From an uncultured Lachnospiraceae bacterium (GTDB taxonomy: Bacteria > Bacillota > Clostridia > Lachnospirales > Lachnospiraceae), in NCBI GenBank assembly GCA_902783775.1, contig CACZSI010000036.1:1-40622 (forward strand): a stretch of DNA of 40,622 bases. The letters are read 5' to 3'. Of this stretch, positions 9,223-17,408 are shown one piece after another. The first letter of the stretch is position 1, and each line of letters begins with the position of its first letter. The notes beneath the pieces were generated by a model. It saw only the letters and a program-made list of their open reading frames with translations, was not told the DNA's origin and searched no databases. The position numbers were made by a program, and so were the translations under genes.

Positions 9223-10590
9223 ATGAAGAAAACTAACAGATTTGTTAAGGATATGACAGAGGGCGTACCATATCAATTGTTATTGAAATTTACGATTCCT
9301 CTTTTATTTGGTAACATTTTTCAGCAGCTTTATAACTATGCAGATTCATATATTGTAAGTAGATATGTAGGTTCAAATGCCCTAGGAGCTACAGGTAGTA
9401 CAGGATCATTAGTGTTCTTTTTCTTTTCATTGATAGCAGGACTATCTACAGGAATAGGAATTATCGTATCTCAGTACTTTGGAATAGGCAATGAAAAGAA
9501 AGTTAAGGATTCTATTGGAACCGGATTTTCAGTAATATTAGTCTGTTCCTTTGTGATGGCATCCATCGGCTTTTTTGCGGCAAGGCCACTGCTTACACTG
9601 TTAAAGTTAGATAAGGTGCTTATGACAGATGCAGTTAATTATTTAAGAATTCTAGCTATCGGTATGCTATGGGTAGGTATCTACAATGGCGTATCAAATG
9701 TGTTAAGAGCTTTAGGTGACTCAAAAACGCCTCTTATATTTTTAATTGTATCAAGTTTATTAAACGTAGGACTTGATTTACTTTTCGTAGTGGTATTTAA
9801 GTGGGGAGTAATAGGTGCCGGAGTGGCTACAGTTATGGCTCAGTTTGTATCTGCTATCTCATGTATTATTTACGCATACAGAAGTAATACATATTTTAGA
9901 CTTACCAGCGAAAATTTAAGCCCGGATACTGCATTGATAGGTAAGATATGCAGATTAGGAATCCCAGTGGCATTACAGAATTCAATGATAGCATTCTCAT
10001 TAGTAATTCTTCAGGCTATTGTTAACAGTTATGGACCGGTATTTACTACAGCCTTTACGGTAGTAGGAAGAATCGAGCAGTTGATTCAGCAGCCGTTTAT
10101 GTCATTAGGTGCAGCATTAGCTACATATACAGGACAGAATATTGGTGCCGGAAAAATCAAGCGTGTAAAGCGTGGATTTAAATCAGCTACCATTATTAGT
10201 ACTATATTTGCTCTTTTTATTATTGCAATATTCTGGGGATATACTAAACCGATTGTATCTACATTGGCTAGAAAAGAAGATGTAATGATTTATGCCATGG
10301 ACGGTTTAAGAATTACATGTTTATTCTATCCGTTTTTAGGTTTAATCTATACTACCAGAAACGTGCTAAATGGTGCGGGAGATGCTATGTTTTCACTGTT
10401 TACTGGAATTGTGGAGTGTATCGGAAGAGTGGTATTTGCTTATCCATTGACACTAATTCCATTTATGGGAAAATATGGTGTATTTTACGCTACAGGTCTT
10501 ACATGGTTCTTAAACGGAGGCTTTAGTTTTATCAGATATAAGTTGGGAAAATGGAAGACTATCAATGTGGTAGAGAATATAGTGGAATAG
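9223..10590 (+). CDS. MATE-family multidrug/cation exporter
   Basis: A 455-residue polytopic membrane protein with roughly twelve hydrophobic helices, matching the MATE (NorM/DinF-like) family, which exports organic cations or metabolites using a Na+ or H+ gradient. Diagnostic N-terminal text is KFTIPLLFGNIFQQLYNYAD and SRYVGSNALGATGSTGS. A second pseudo-symmetric half starts near LIGKICRLGIPVALQNS. ATG 9223 follows GAGGAG at 9213-9218. The in-frame GTG at 9211 overlaps that site and is rejected. The substrate is unknown. Confidence 0.93.
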   Translation: MKKTNRFVKDMTEGVPYQLLLKFTIPLLFGNIFQQLYNYADSYIVSRYVGSNALGATGSTGSLVFFFFSLIAGLSTGIGIIVSQYFGIGNEKKVKDSIGTGFSVILVCSFVMASIGFFAARPLLTLLKLDKVLMTDAVNYLRILAIGMLWVGIYNGVSNVLRALGDSKTPLIFLIVSSLLNVGLDLLFVVVFKWGVIGAGVATVMAQFVSAISCIIYAYRSNTYFRLTSENLSPDTALIGKICRLGIPVALQNSMIAFSLVILQAIVNSYGPVFTTAFTVVGRIEQLIQQPFMSLGAALATYTGQNIGAGKIKRVKRGFKSATIISTIFALFIIAIFWGYTKPIVSTLARKEDVMIYAMDGLRITCLFYPFLGLIYTTRNVLNGAGDAMFSLFTGIVECIGRVVFAYPLTLIPFMGKYGVFYATGLTWFLNGGFSFIRYKLGKWKTINVVENIVE

Positions 10591-10606
10591 AAATATGAGG
10601 ATATAG

Positions 10607-11851
10607 ATGTACGAAACAGAAGAGAAAAAAGAAAAAGTTATATTAGTTAGCGCCTGCACTACTAGTGAGAAGGAGGGCATAGAGTCCTTAGAGGAACTAG
10701 AGGAGTTAGTTAAGACTGCAGGAGCAAAGCCAATAGGAAGAGTTTTACAAAACCTTGACAGAGTTAATTCAGCTACATATGTGGGCTCAGGTAAGGTGGA
10801 AGAGATTAGAGAGATAATCTTAGAATCCGGTGCTGATGGCATTATCTGCGATGATGAATTATCTCCTATGCAATGCAAAAACCTAGAGGAGGCATTGGGA
10901 GTTAAAATCCTAGATAGAACATTGCTTATTCTGGATATTTTTGCCGGAAGAGCTAAGTCAGCAGAGGGTAAGATTCAGGTAGAGCTAGCCCAGCTAAGAT
11001 ATCGCTCCAGCCGACTAATTGGTATGAAAAATCTAACCAGACAGGGTGGCGGTATCGGAACTAGAGGTCCCGGAGAGCAGAAACTCGAGGTGGACAGACG
11101 AATTATAAGAGATAGAATTTCCTGGTTAAAGGGTAAGGTGGAACATCTAGAGGAACATAGAAATGTTACTAGAGCTAAGAGAATGGAAAGTCCTGTGCCA
11201 GTGGTAGCTATAGTGGGATATACCAATGCAGGAAAATCCACATTACTAAATACATTGACTGATGCAAAGGTTTTAGAGGAGGATAAGTTGTTTGCCACTC
11301 TAGATCCCACTACTAGAAATTATAAATTGCCTAATGGACAGGAAGTGCTGCTTACAGATACAGTAGGTTTTATAAGAAAATTGCCTCATCACTTAATTGA
11401 TGCTTTTAGAAGTACTCTAGAGGAGGCTAAGTATTCTGATATTATAATTCACGTGGTGGACAGTTCTAATCCGGTTATGGATGATAATATGAAGGCGGTA
11501 TATGAGACTCTTAGACAGCTAGGTGTTAAGGATAAAAAGGTGATTACAGTTTATAATAAGATAGATAAACTTGAGTTTACACCGGAGACAAAACCTATTT
11601 TTAGGGATAATAACGCCGATTATGTAGTGGAGGCAGCCATCAAAAAAGAGATGGGATTAGATAAAATAGATGAGGCTATTGAAAGCGCACTTAAGTCAAT
11701 GAGAATTTATATTAAAAAGACTTTCTCATATGCTGAGGCCAGAAAGCCTGGAATAATAAGAAAATATGGGCAACTAATTAAAGAGGAATACAGGGAAGAC
11801 GGAATCTATGTTGAGGCTTACATTCCTAAGGAGATTGAGAACAAGCTATAG
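10607..11851 (+). CDS. hflX: GTPase HflX
   Basis: Ribosome-associated GTPase that can split stalled or hibernating ribosomes under stress. Its 414 residues are typical. The N-terminal HflX domain shows VGSGKVEEI and DDELSPMQ, followed by the linker and the glycine-rich QGGGIGTRGPGEQKLEVDRR. The G domain has the P-loop GYTNAGKSTLL, switch region FATLDPTTRNY, the G3 motif DTVGFIRKLPH and the G4 motif NKID. It starts 16 nt after the MATE gene with a GAGG site and is followed 9 nt later by another GTPase. Confidence 0.96.
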   Translation: MYETEEKKEKVILVSACTTSEKEGIESLEELEELVKTAGAKPIGRVLQNLDRVNSATYVGSGKVEEIREIILESGADGIICDDELSPMQCKNLEEALGVKILDRTLLILDIFAGRAKSAEGKIQVELAQLRYRSSRLIGMKNLTRQGGGIGTRGPGEQKLEVDRRIIRDRISWLKGKVEHLEEHRNVTRAKRMESPVPVVAIVGYTNAGKSTLLNTLTDAKVLEEDKLFATLDPTTRNYKLPNGQEVLLTDTVGFIRKLPHHLIDAFRSTLEEAKYSDIIIHVVDSSNPVMDDNMKAVYETLRQLGVKDKKVITVYNKIDKLEFTPETKPIFRDNNADYVVEAAIKKEMGLDKIDEAIESALKSMRIYIKKTFSYAEARKPGIIRKYGQLIKEEYREDGIYVEAYIPKEIENKL

Positions 11852-11860
11852 GAGAGAAAT

Positions 11861-13003
11861 ATGAAAGAATATAGTACAATTGAAGCTTCACAGATAATAT
11901 TAGATACCATAAAAAAAGAGTACAATGACTTAGAGACCCTAAATATTATGCTTTTAGGAAAGACCGGCGTGGGGAAAAGTACTTTAGTGAACAGTGTGTT
12001 TAATAAAAATATTGCTAAAACCGGTGTGGGAAAGCCTGTTACCAGTGAAATTAGAAAGTACGAAATACCGGATTTTCCATTGGCTATATTTGATACGCCG
12101 GGAGCTGAACTTAGTGGAGATATGAGCACTGAAAATCTCTTAAATGAGGTGGTGGATAAAATTCACGATGGATTAAGAAGTGACAATATCAAGAATGCAA
12201 TTCATTGCATATGGTACTGTATAAATGCCTCTGCTAACAGAATTGAGCAGGCGGAGATTGATTTTTTAAATAAATTGACTAATAGAATAAAAGAATATAA
12301 CGTGCCAATTATCGTTGTTTTAACACAGTCCATATCTGATAAGGCTGCATTGGCATTGCAAAAGGAGATTGAAAAAGAGAATCTTCCAATAACCGGAATT
12401 ATACCGGTTTTAGCCATAGACTATGAAATAAATGATGAGTATGTGGTGCGAAAAAAAGGATTAGATGATTTATGTGAAATAACTAATAATGTATTGCCAG
12501 AGGTTATTAGAAATACCTTTGTGGCTATTCAGAGTGTAAATCTTCAGTTAAAAAAAGATAAAGCCCAGAGGATAATAGCAACTGCGGTGGCCTCTGCGGC
12601 AGCTACAGCGGCTACGCCAATTCCTTTGGCTGACGCGACATTGTTAGTTCCGGAACAGATTCTTATGTTAGCGAAACTTACTTCTCTTTTCGGATTTAAG
12701 TTTGAGAAGGCGACATTGATGACTTTCTTATCATCCACCATAGGAACAGCTGGGGCTACATTGTTAGGAAGAACCGTGGTATCAAGCTTAGTAAAACTAA
12801 TTCCGGGAGCTGGATCAATAGCAGGAGGAATGTTTTCTACAGCTACGGCAGGAACTATTACTTATGCTTTAGGTATGACATATCTAAAGATATTAATAAT
12901 GATTTCCGAGGGAAAGATGGATGCCAAAACTCTATCTACGCCAATGGGTAAAAAAATTATTAAAGATGCCTTTGAAAAGCAGTTATCACGCCGAAAAGAT
13001 TAA
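11861..13003 (+). CDS. GTPase with C-terminal DUF697-like hydrophobic domain
   Basis: A 380-residue protein. The N-terminal P-loop GTPase (about residues 28-215) has GKTGVGKSTLVNS and the G3 motif DTPG. At the G4 position VVLTQSISDK stands in place of a clear NKxD, as in some 50S-binding or dynamin-like relatives. The C-terminal half is Ala/Gly-rich and hydrophobic (residues ~235-350) and resembles the DUF697/YcjF-type domain, which suggests membrane association. AGGAGAG precedes the ATG. Coupling to hflX hints at a shared stress role, but that is inference. It ends the long operon before an AT-rich promoter region. Confidence 0.82.
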   Translation: MKEYSTIEASQIILDTIKKEYNDLETLNIMLLGKTGVGKSTLVNSVFNKNIAKTGVGKPVTSEIRKYEIPDFPLAIFDTPGAELSGDMSTENLLNEVVDKIHDGLRSDNIKNAIHCIWYCINASANRIEQAEIDFLNKLTNRIKEYNVPIIVVLTQSISDKAALALQKEIEKENLPITGIIPVLAIDYEINDEYVVRKKGLDDLCEITNNVLPEVIRNTFVAIQSVNLQLKKDKAQRIIATAVASAAATAATPIPLADATLLVPEQILMLAKLTSLFGFKFEKATLMTFLSSTIGTAGATLLGRTVVSSLVKLIPGAGSIAGGMFSTATAGTITYALGMTYLKILIMISEGKMDAKTLSTPMGKKIIKDAFEKQLSRRKD

Positions 13004-13023
13004 AAAATGAATATAATTTAATA

Positions 13024-13052
13024 TTGTTAATTTATAAGATATTTATTATAAT
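13024..13052 (+). promoter_or_regulatory. Strong candidate sigma-A-type promoter ahead of the PP2C gene
   Basis: TTGTTA (13024-13029) and a perfect TATAAT (13047-13052) are 17 bp apart. A second TTGTTA at 13054-13059 has TTTAAT at 13077-13082, also 17 bp away. The region is very AT-rich, so chance matches are possible, but it is the only long intergenic gap between two operons. Transcripts from here would include the hairpin at 13110-13139. Confidence 0.55.
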
Positions 13053-13109
13053 ATTGTTATAAGCAATCGGATAAAATTTAATAAAAAAGTCTTATAATTT
13101 AACAAACTA

Positions 13110-13147
13110 AATAGCCACAATAATTTTATTGTGGCTATTATTTGTTT
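13110..13147 (+). terminator. Hairpin terminator or attenuator upstream of the PP2C gene
   Basis: AATAGCCACAAT (13110-13121) pairs perfectly with ATTGTGGCTATT (13128-13139) around a short AT loop that can pair further. The stem is followed by ATTTGTTT. It can end the upstream operon, but because it lies between the candidate promoter and the next gene it could also attenuate that gene. Confidence 0.75.
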
Positions 13148-13166
13148 AAAGAAGGGAATGGTGCAT

Positions 13167-14717
13167 ATGATTTTTATAGATAGAAAAACTACATTTAAAG
13201 TCATAGTCACATCTATGCTTTATTTTTTTATGTTTGCATCTACAGTCTATTGCTTACTTATAAGGGGCACCGCTATGCAGAGGTCATATATTTTTAATGA
13301 AGGTGTGGACCTTTTGGGTATGCTTTTTGGATACGTACTATTTGTATGTTGTTTAATTGACGTTCAAAAAACAGGCAATGATTATATTTACTTCTTTTAC
13401 CTGCTAAACATAGCTTATTGGGGATTATTCCTGGATGCAAATGCATGGATGGTAGATGGTATAGTAGGCTTAAAGAGTTTGAACTATATAATTAATACAT
13501 TGTATTATATGGCATCTCCTATGGCATCCTGCTTTTTCTGGTTATATGTAACTAGATACATTAAGATGAAGGGCAGAGCCATAACTATACTAGACTACAT
13601 TGTTAGGTTTGGATTAGTAGCAGCGTTGGTTGTAAGAATAATTAATTTATTCGTATGTGTATTTTTAAATAGCAAGGGATTTTATTTCTATATAGATTCT
13701 GCAGGAAAATATGTAAGAGGTGATCTTTATATAGTAAGCCTTATATATAGCTATTTCGCTATGCTAGCTACATTGTTTGCAGCAATAAAGAAACGAAAAC
13801 ACCTAGAGACCTACCAGCTTGTATCCATACTGCTTTACGTGGTAGTACCACTTATTGCTACTACCATATCTTCTAAGTTTTATGGTGTGTCCATTATCTA
13901 CGGCGTAGTTATGGTGGTAATGTTATATATGTATTGTGTATTAAACGTATCTCAGGGAAGAGAGAAGGTGGTGGCGGACAGAGAGCTAACGCTTGCCTCT
14001 CACATACAGGAAGAAATACTTCCTAGCACATTTCCATTTCCTACTATGAGAACGGAGTTTGATATATATGCATCAATGACACCGGCTAAAGAGGTAGGTG
14101 GCGACTTTTATGATTTCTTTATGGTGGATGATGATCATGTGGCTTTGGTTATTGCAGATGTATCAGGAAAGGGAATTCCGGCGGCTCTGTTTATGATGGT
14201 GGCCAGAACATTAATTAAGAATCAGACTCTATATAATAAAGAGTTAGAGCCAACAGAAATCTTTAATAAGGTCAATGAACAGCTTTGTGAAAATAATGGT
14301 TTGAATCTTTTTGTGACGGCATGGTTAGGCATTTTAAAGATATCCACAGGAGAGCTTAAATATGCTAACGCCGGTCACGAGTATCCGGCATTTTCCAGAA
14401 ATGATGGAAAATTTGTGATATTAAAAGAAAAGCATTCACCGCCCCTAGCTACTATGGAGGGAATCCAGTTTAGAGGTAATCAGGTAGTAATGAAACCGGG
14501 GGATTGCATTTATGTTTACACTGATGGAGTTACGGAAGCTTCTAATTTTAAAAAAGAATTATTTGGAATTGATAGAATGCTTGGTTCGCTAAACAGAAGT
14601 GTAGGATTATCAACTAAGGAGATAGACCAAAATATACGAAATGATATAAAGACATTTACTAGAGATGAAGCACAGTTTGATGACATAACTATGTTATGTA
14701 TGAGGTATTATGGTTAG
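13167..14717 (+). CDS. Membrane-bound PP2C-type serine phosphatase (SpoIIE/RsbU-like)
   Basis: A 516-residue protein. The first ~265 residues contain about seven or eight membrane helices and form an apparent sensor. A helical linker (DRELTLASHIQEEILP) leads into a SpoIIE/RsbU phosphatase domain (~290-516). Metal-binding acidic motifs are intact: EVGGDFYDFF, IADVSGKGIPAAL, YTDGVTEA and DDITMLCM. Such enzymes dephosphorylate a STAS anti-sigma antagonist, and the kinase and STAS genes follow directly. ATG 13167 is chosen because AAGGG at 13152-13156 is about 10 nt upstream. ATG 13158 is too close to it, and the GTG at 13131 lies inside the hairpin. The signal sensed by the membrane part is unknown. 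Confidence 0.9.
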   Translation: MIFIDRKTTFKVIVTSMLYFFMFASTVYCLLIRGTAMQRSYIFNEGVDLLGMLFGYVLFVCCLIDVQKTGNDYIYFFYLLNIAYWGLFLDANAWMVDGIVGLKSLNYIINTLYYMASPMASCFFWLYVTRYIKMKGRAITILDYIVRFGLVAALVVRIINLFVCVFLNSKGFYFYIDSAGKYVRGDLYIVSLIYSYFAMLATLFAAIKKRKHLETYQLVSILLYVVVPLIATTISSKFYGVSIIYGVVMVVMLYMYCVLNVSQGREKVVADRELTLASHIQEEILPSTFPFPTMRTEFDIYASMTPAKEVGGDFYDFFMVDDDHVALVIADVSGKGIPAALFMMVARTLIKNQTLYNKELEPTEIFNKVNEQLCENNGLNLFVTAWLGILKISTGELKYANAGHEYPAFSRNDGKFVILKEKHSPPLATMEGIQFRGNQVVMKPGDCIYVYTDGVTEASNFKKELFGIDRMLGSLNRSVGLSTKEIDQNIRNDIKTFTRDEAQFDDITMLCMRYYG

Positions 14718-14748
14718 GAAAGTGGCTAAAAATATGAAAGGAAAATAT

Positions 14749-15156
14749 ATGAAAGAAATAACAGTCGAAGCGAAAATAGAAAACTTAGATAAAGTTCAGT
14801 CTTTCATCGAGGAACAATTAGAGAGTATTGGTTGTTCAATGAAAACCCAGTTACAGGTTAATGTTTCGGTGGAGGAACTGTTTGTCAACATAGCTAGATA
14901 TGCATATCAGGATAAGGTGGGAGAAGCTACTGTAAAGTTAGATTACTCTCAGGGAGATACGATATTAGAAATAACATTTGTAGATGAAGGTGTTCAGTAT
15001 AATCCTTTAAAGAAAGAAGATCCGGATGTCACGTTGTCGGCAGAGGAACGGCAGATAGGTGGACTTGGAATATTCTTAGTAAAGAAAAATATGGACGATA
15101 TCAAATACGAATATAAAGATGGAAAAAATATTCTATCTATTAAAAAGAAAATATAA
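14749..15156 (+). CDS. RsbW-like anti-sigma factor / serine kinase (HATPase_c_2)
   Basis: A 135-residue GHKL-type ATPase domain, about the size of RsbW and SpoIIAB. The N box is VSVEELFVNIARYAY, the G1-like box is VDEGVQYNP and the G2 box is GGLGIFLVKKNMD, so ATP binding appears intact. It should phosphorylate the STAS protein encoded next and, when free, bind a sigma factor or another target. The start at 14749 follows AAAGGA (14737-14742) with 6-nt spacing. An in-frame ATG at 14710 overlapping the phosphatase stop lacks a ribosome site. No sigma factor gene is nearby. Confidence 0.88.
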   Translation: MKEITVEAKIENLDKVQSFIEEQLESIGCSMKTQLQVNVSVEELFVNIARYAYQDKVGEATVKLDYSQGDTILEITFVDEGVQYNPLKKEDPDVTLSAEERQIGGLGIFLVKKNMDDIKYEYKDGKNILSIKKKI

Positions 15157-15191
15157 AATAGTAAATAGCATTTAGGAAAGGAATTATTATT

Positions 15192-15488
15192 ATGGATATT
15201 AAGAAAATTAACAATGAGAAGGAATTAACAATTATTTTAGAGGGAAGATTAGATACATCTACATCACCTGAATTAGAAGCTGAGTTAACAGAGTCATTAG
15301 ATGGAATCACTAGTTTAGTATTTGATTTTGCTAAATTAGAGTATATTTCATCTGCCGGACTTCGTGTTCTATTATCAGCCCAGAAAACAATGAATAAGCA
15401 GGGTGAGATGGTAGTTAAAAATGTATCATCTGAGATTTTAGAAATCTTTGAGGTTACAGGATTCTCAGATATTTTAAATATTAAATAA
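15192..15488 (+). CDS. STAS-domain anti-sigma factor antagonist (RsbV/SpoIIAA-like)
   Basis: A 98-residue single STAS domain. The N-terminal half has LEGRLDTSTSPELEAEL. The helix carrying the phosphorylatable serine reads LEYISSAGLRVLLSA (residues ~53-67). It is the expected substrate of the RsbW-like kinase and of the membrane phosphatase encoded upstream, which completes a partner switch. AGGAAAGGA lies upstream of the ATG. It is followed 42 nt later by the formate dehydrogenase genes with no terminator visible, so read-through into them is possible. Confidence 0.92.
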   Translation: MDIKKINNEKELTIILEGRLDTSTSPELEAELTESLDGITSLVFDFAKLEYISSAGLRVLLSAQKTMNKQGEMVVKNVSSEILEIFEVTGFSDILNIK

Positions 15489-15530
15489 GATTATAAAAAT
15501 CGTGTTTTAGAATTTTAATGGAGAAAAAAT

Positions 15531-17408
15531 ATGGCAAAGAATTTAGCTAAGCGTGGGAATATAAATGATAGAATGGAAATCGTTCTAAATAAATTTAAGT
15601 CTAGAATGACATCATATCCACCGGGAATGTGCCCACTAGTTATGTATAAATCTATATTGCAGATGTCTATGAATCAGAGCTGTGGAAAGTGTATTCCATG
15701 TAGAGACGGATTAGTGGAAGCCGAGAGAATGTTACAGGACATTTTAACTGGTGATGCTAAGGAAGATACAATTGAAAGATTAGAAAAACTTTGTATTATG
15801 ATTTCTGAGACTGCGGACTGTGCGGTAGGAGTGGTGGCTGCTAACACTGTTTTAGATAGTTTAAGAGAATTTCCAGATGAATATGAGAGTCATCTAAAGA
15901 GAAGGGGATGTGCTGAGAGTGTAACTCAGACGGTTCCTTGTATTAGTTTGTGCCCGGCACATGTTGATGTGCCAGGATACGTTTCATTAATTAATGAAAA
16001 AGATTATGAGGGTGCTATCAAAATAATTAGGGATAAAAATCCATTCCCAACAGCATGTGCTATGGTATGTGAGCATCCATGTGAAAAAAGATGTAGAAGA
16101 TCGATAGTGGATCAGCCTATTAATATTAGAGGCTTAAAGAAGTATGCTGTAGATCAGGTTTCAGCAGATAAGATTGAAACGCCTAAGAGAAATGTTTCAA
16201 CAGGAAAGATTATAGGTGTAGTAGGTGGTGGCCCATCAGGCTTAACAGCTGCATATTTCTTAACATTAATGGGCCATAAGGTAGTTGTTTACGATGAACA
16301 TGAAAAATTAGGCGGAATGCTAAGATATGGTATTCCGGAATATAGACTACCTAAGGAAAGATTAGATGAAGATATAAATGCCATTTTAAATAGTGGCGAT
16401 ATAGAAGTAGTTTTAAATACAAAGGTCGGAAAGGATATTACTGTAGAAGAGTTAAAAGAAAAATATGATGCAGTATATCTAGGTCTTGGTGCTCAGATAG
16501 GAAACAGAATGCCTATTGAAAATGTTAACTGTAGCAATGTAATTCCTGCAGCAGATTTCCTTTTGAAAATTGCCAACGGTGAGGAAATGGACTTGACAGG
16601 AAAAGATGTTGTGCTAATTGGTGGTGGTAATGTGTCAATGGATGCTGCTAGAACAGCCATCAGACTTAAAGCTAAAACAGTTAATGTATTTACCAGAAAA
16701 AGAGATGATTACACTGCTCTAGAAAGTGAGATAGAGAGTGCTAAGGAGGAGGGTGTAAGATTTAGAACCCTTCTTAGTTTCTTACATTTAGAGGAGGATA
16801 AAGAGGACGATGATAAGATTTGTGCTGTATGGCTACAGCCACAGATTGTAGGTGAGTTTGATTCTATGGGATTTGTCACTACAGAACATTCTAGTGCATA
16901 TCCTTATAGATTTAAGTGTGACCTCTTAATCTTAGGTGTAGGTCAGCGCTGTGACGTGGAAGATTTTGAGAAGGCCGGAATCCCTGTAGAGAGAGGAAAA
17001 ATTTTGGCAGATACTACCTGCAGTGTTATGTTTAAGGAAAGTCATAACGAGGATGAAAGCATTGAAAATAGTCAGGGAATATTTGCCGGTGGCGATTGTG
17101 TAACCGGTCCATCAACTGCTATTAATGCCATTGCAGCAGGACAGGTTGCAGCATATAATATCGATGAATATTTAGGATATCATCATAAGGTAGAATGTGA
17201 TGTTAAGGCTCCTTTTGCAATGCCTAACAAATGTATTCCTACAGGAAGAGCTGAAATCGAGGAGAGAAATCCATTTGAGAGAAGAAGAGATTTCGAACAT
17301 GTGGAAATTCCAATGACAGACGAGGAAGCTCAGAGGGAATCTAGCAGATGCCTTAGATGTGACCACTATGGATGTGGTTCCATGGAGGGAGGTAGATGCA
17401 TATGTTAA
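15531..17408 (+). CDS. Fused Fe-S / flavin NAD(P)H-dependent electron-transfer subunit of formate dehydrogenase
   Basis: A 625-residue fusion. Residues ~30-115 match the C-terminal Fe-S domain of NuoF, with cluster cysteines Cys51, Cys54, Cys57 and Cys97 (CGKCIPCRDG, then a Cys 40 residues later). Next comes a GltD-like domain with CPAHVDVPGY and CEHPCEKRCRR (two [4Fe-4S] sites), an FAD-binding GVVGGGPSGLTAAYF (~228-242), and an NAD(P)-binding VLIGGGNVSMDAARTA (~362). A Cys-rich tail (CLRCDHYGCG) ends it. The FMN/NADH-binding part of NuoF is missing. It overlaps the dehydrogenase gene by 13 nt, so the pair probably couples formate oxidation or CO2 reduction to NAD(P)H. Which nucleotide is used is inferred, not seen. 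Confidence 0.85.
   Translation: MAKNLAKRGNINDRMEIVLNKFKSRMTSYPPGMCPLVMYKSILQMSMNQSCGKCIPCRDGLVEAERMLQDILTGDAKEDTIERLEKLCIMISETADCAVGVVAANTVLDSLREFPDEYESHLKRRGCAESVTQTVPCISLCPAHVDVPGYVSLINEKDYEGAIKIIRDKNPFPTACAMVCEHPCEKRCRRSIVDQPINIRGLKKYAVDQVSADKIETPKRNVSTGKIIGVVGGGPSGLTAAYFLTLMGHKVVVYDEHEKLGGMLRYGIPEYRLPKERLDEDINAILNSGDIEVVLNTKVGKDITVEELKEKYDAVYLGLGAQIGNRMPIENVNCSNVIPAADFLLKIANGEEMDLTGKDVVLIGGGNVSMDAARTAIRLKAKTVNVFTRKRDDYTALESEIESAKEEGVRFRTLLSFLHLEEDKEDDDKICAVWLQPQIVGEFDSMGFVTTEHSSAYPYRFKCDLLILGVGQRCDVEDFEKAGIPVERGKILADTTCSVMFKESHNEDESIENSQGIFAGGDCVTGPSTAINAIAAGQVAAYNIDEYLGYHHKVECDVKAPFAMPNKCIPTGRAEIEERNPFERRRDFEHVEIPMTDEEAQRESSRCLRCDHYGCGSMEGGRCIC

Noticed and set aside
13131..13166. GTG 13131 and ATG 13158 as starts of the PP2C phosphatase
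   Set aside because: GTG 13131 lies in the 3' arm of the hairpin, and ATG 13158 is only 1 nt from the ribosome site. ATG 13167 has usable spacing.
13003..13167. Small RNA or riboswitch in the AT-rich gap before the phosphatase
   Set aside because: Only one hairpin and promoter-like hexamers are visible; no recognised riboswitch core could be made out.
15489..15530. Molybdenum-cofactor riboswitch before the formate dehydrogenase genes
   Set aside because: The gap is only 42 nt, far too short for the known Moco RNA motif.
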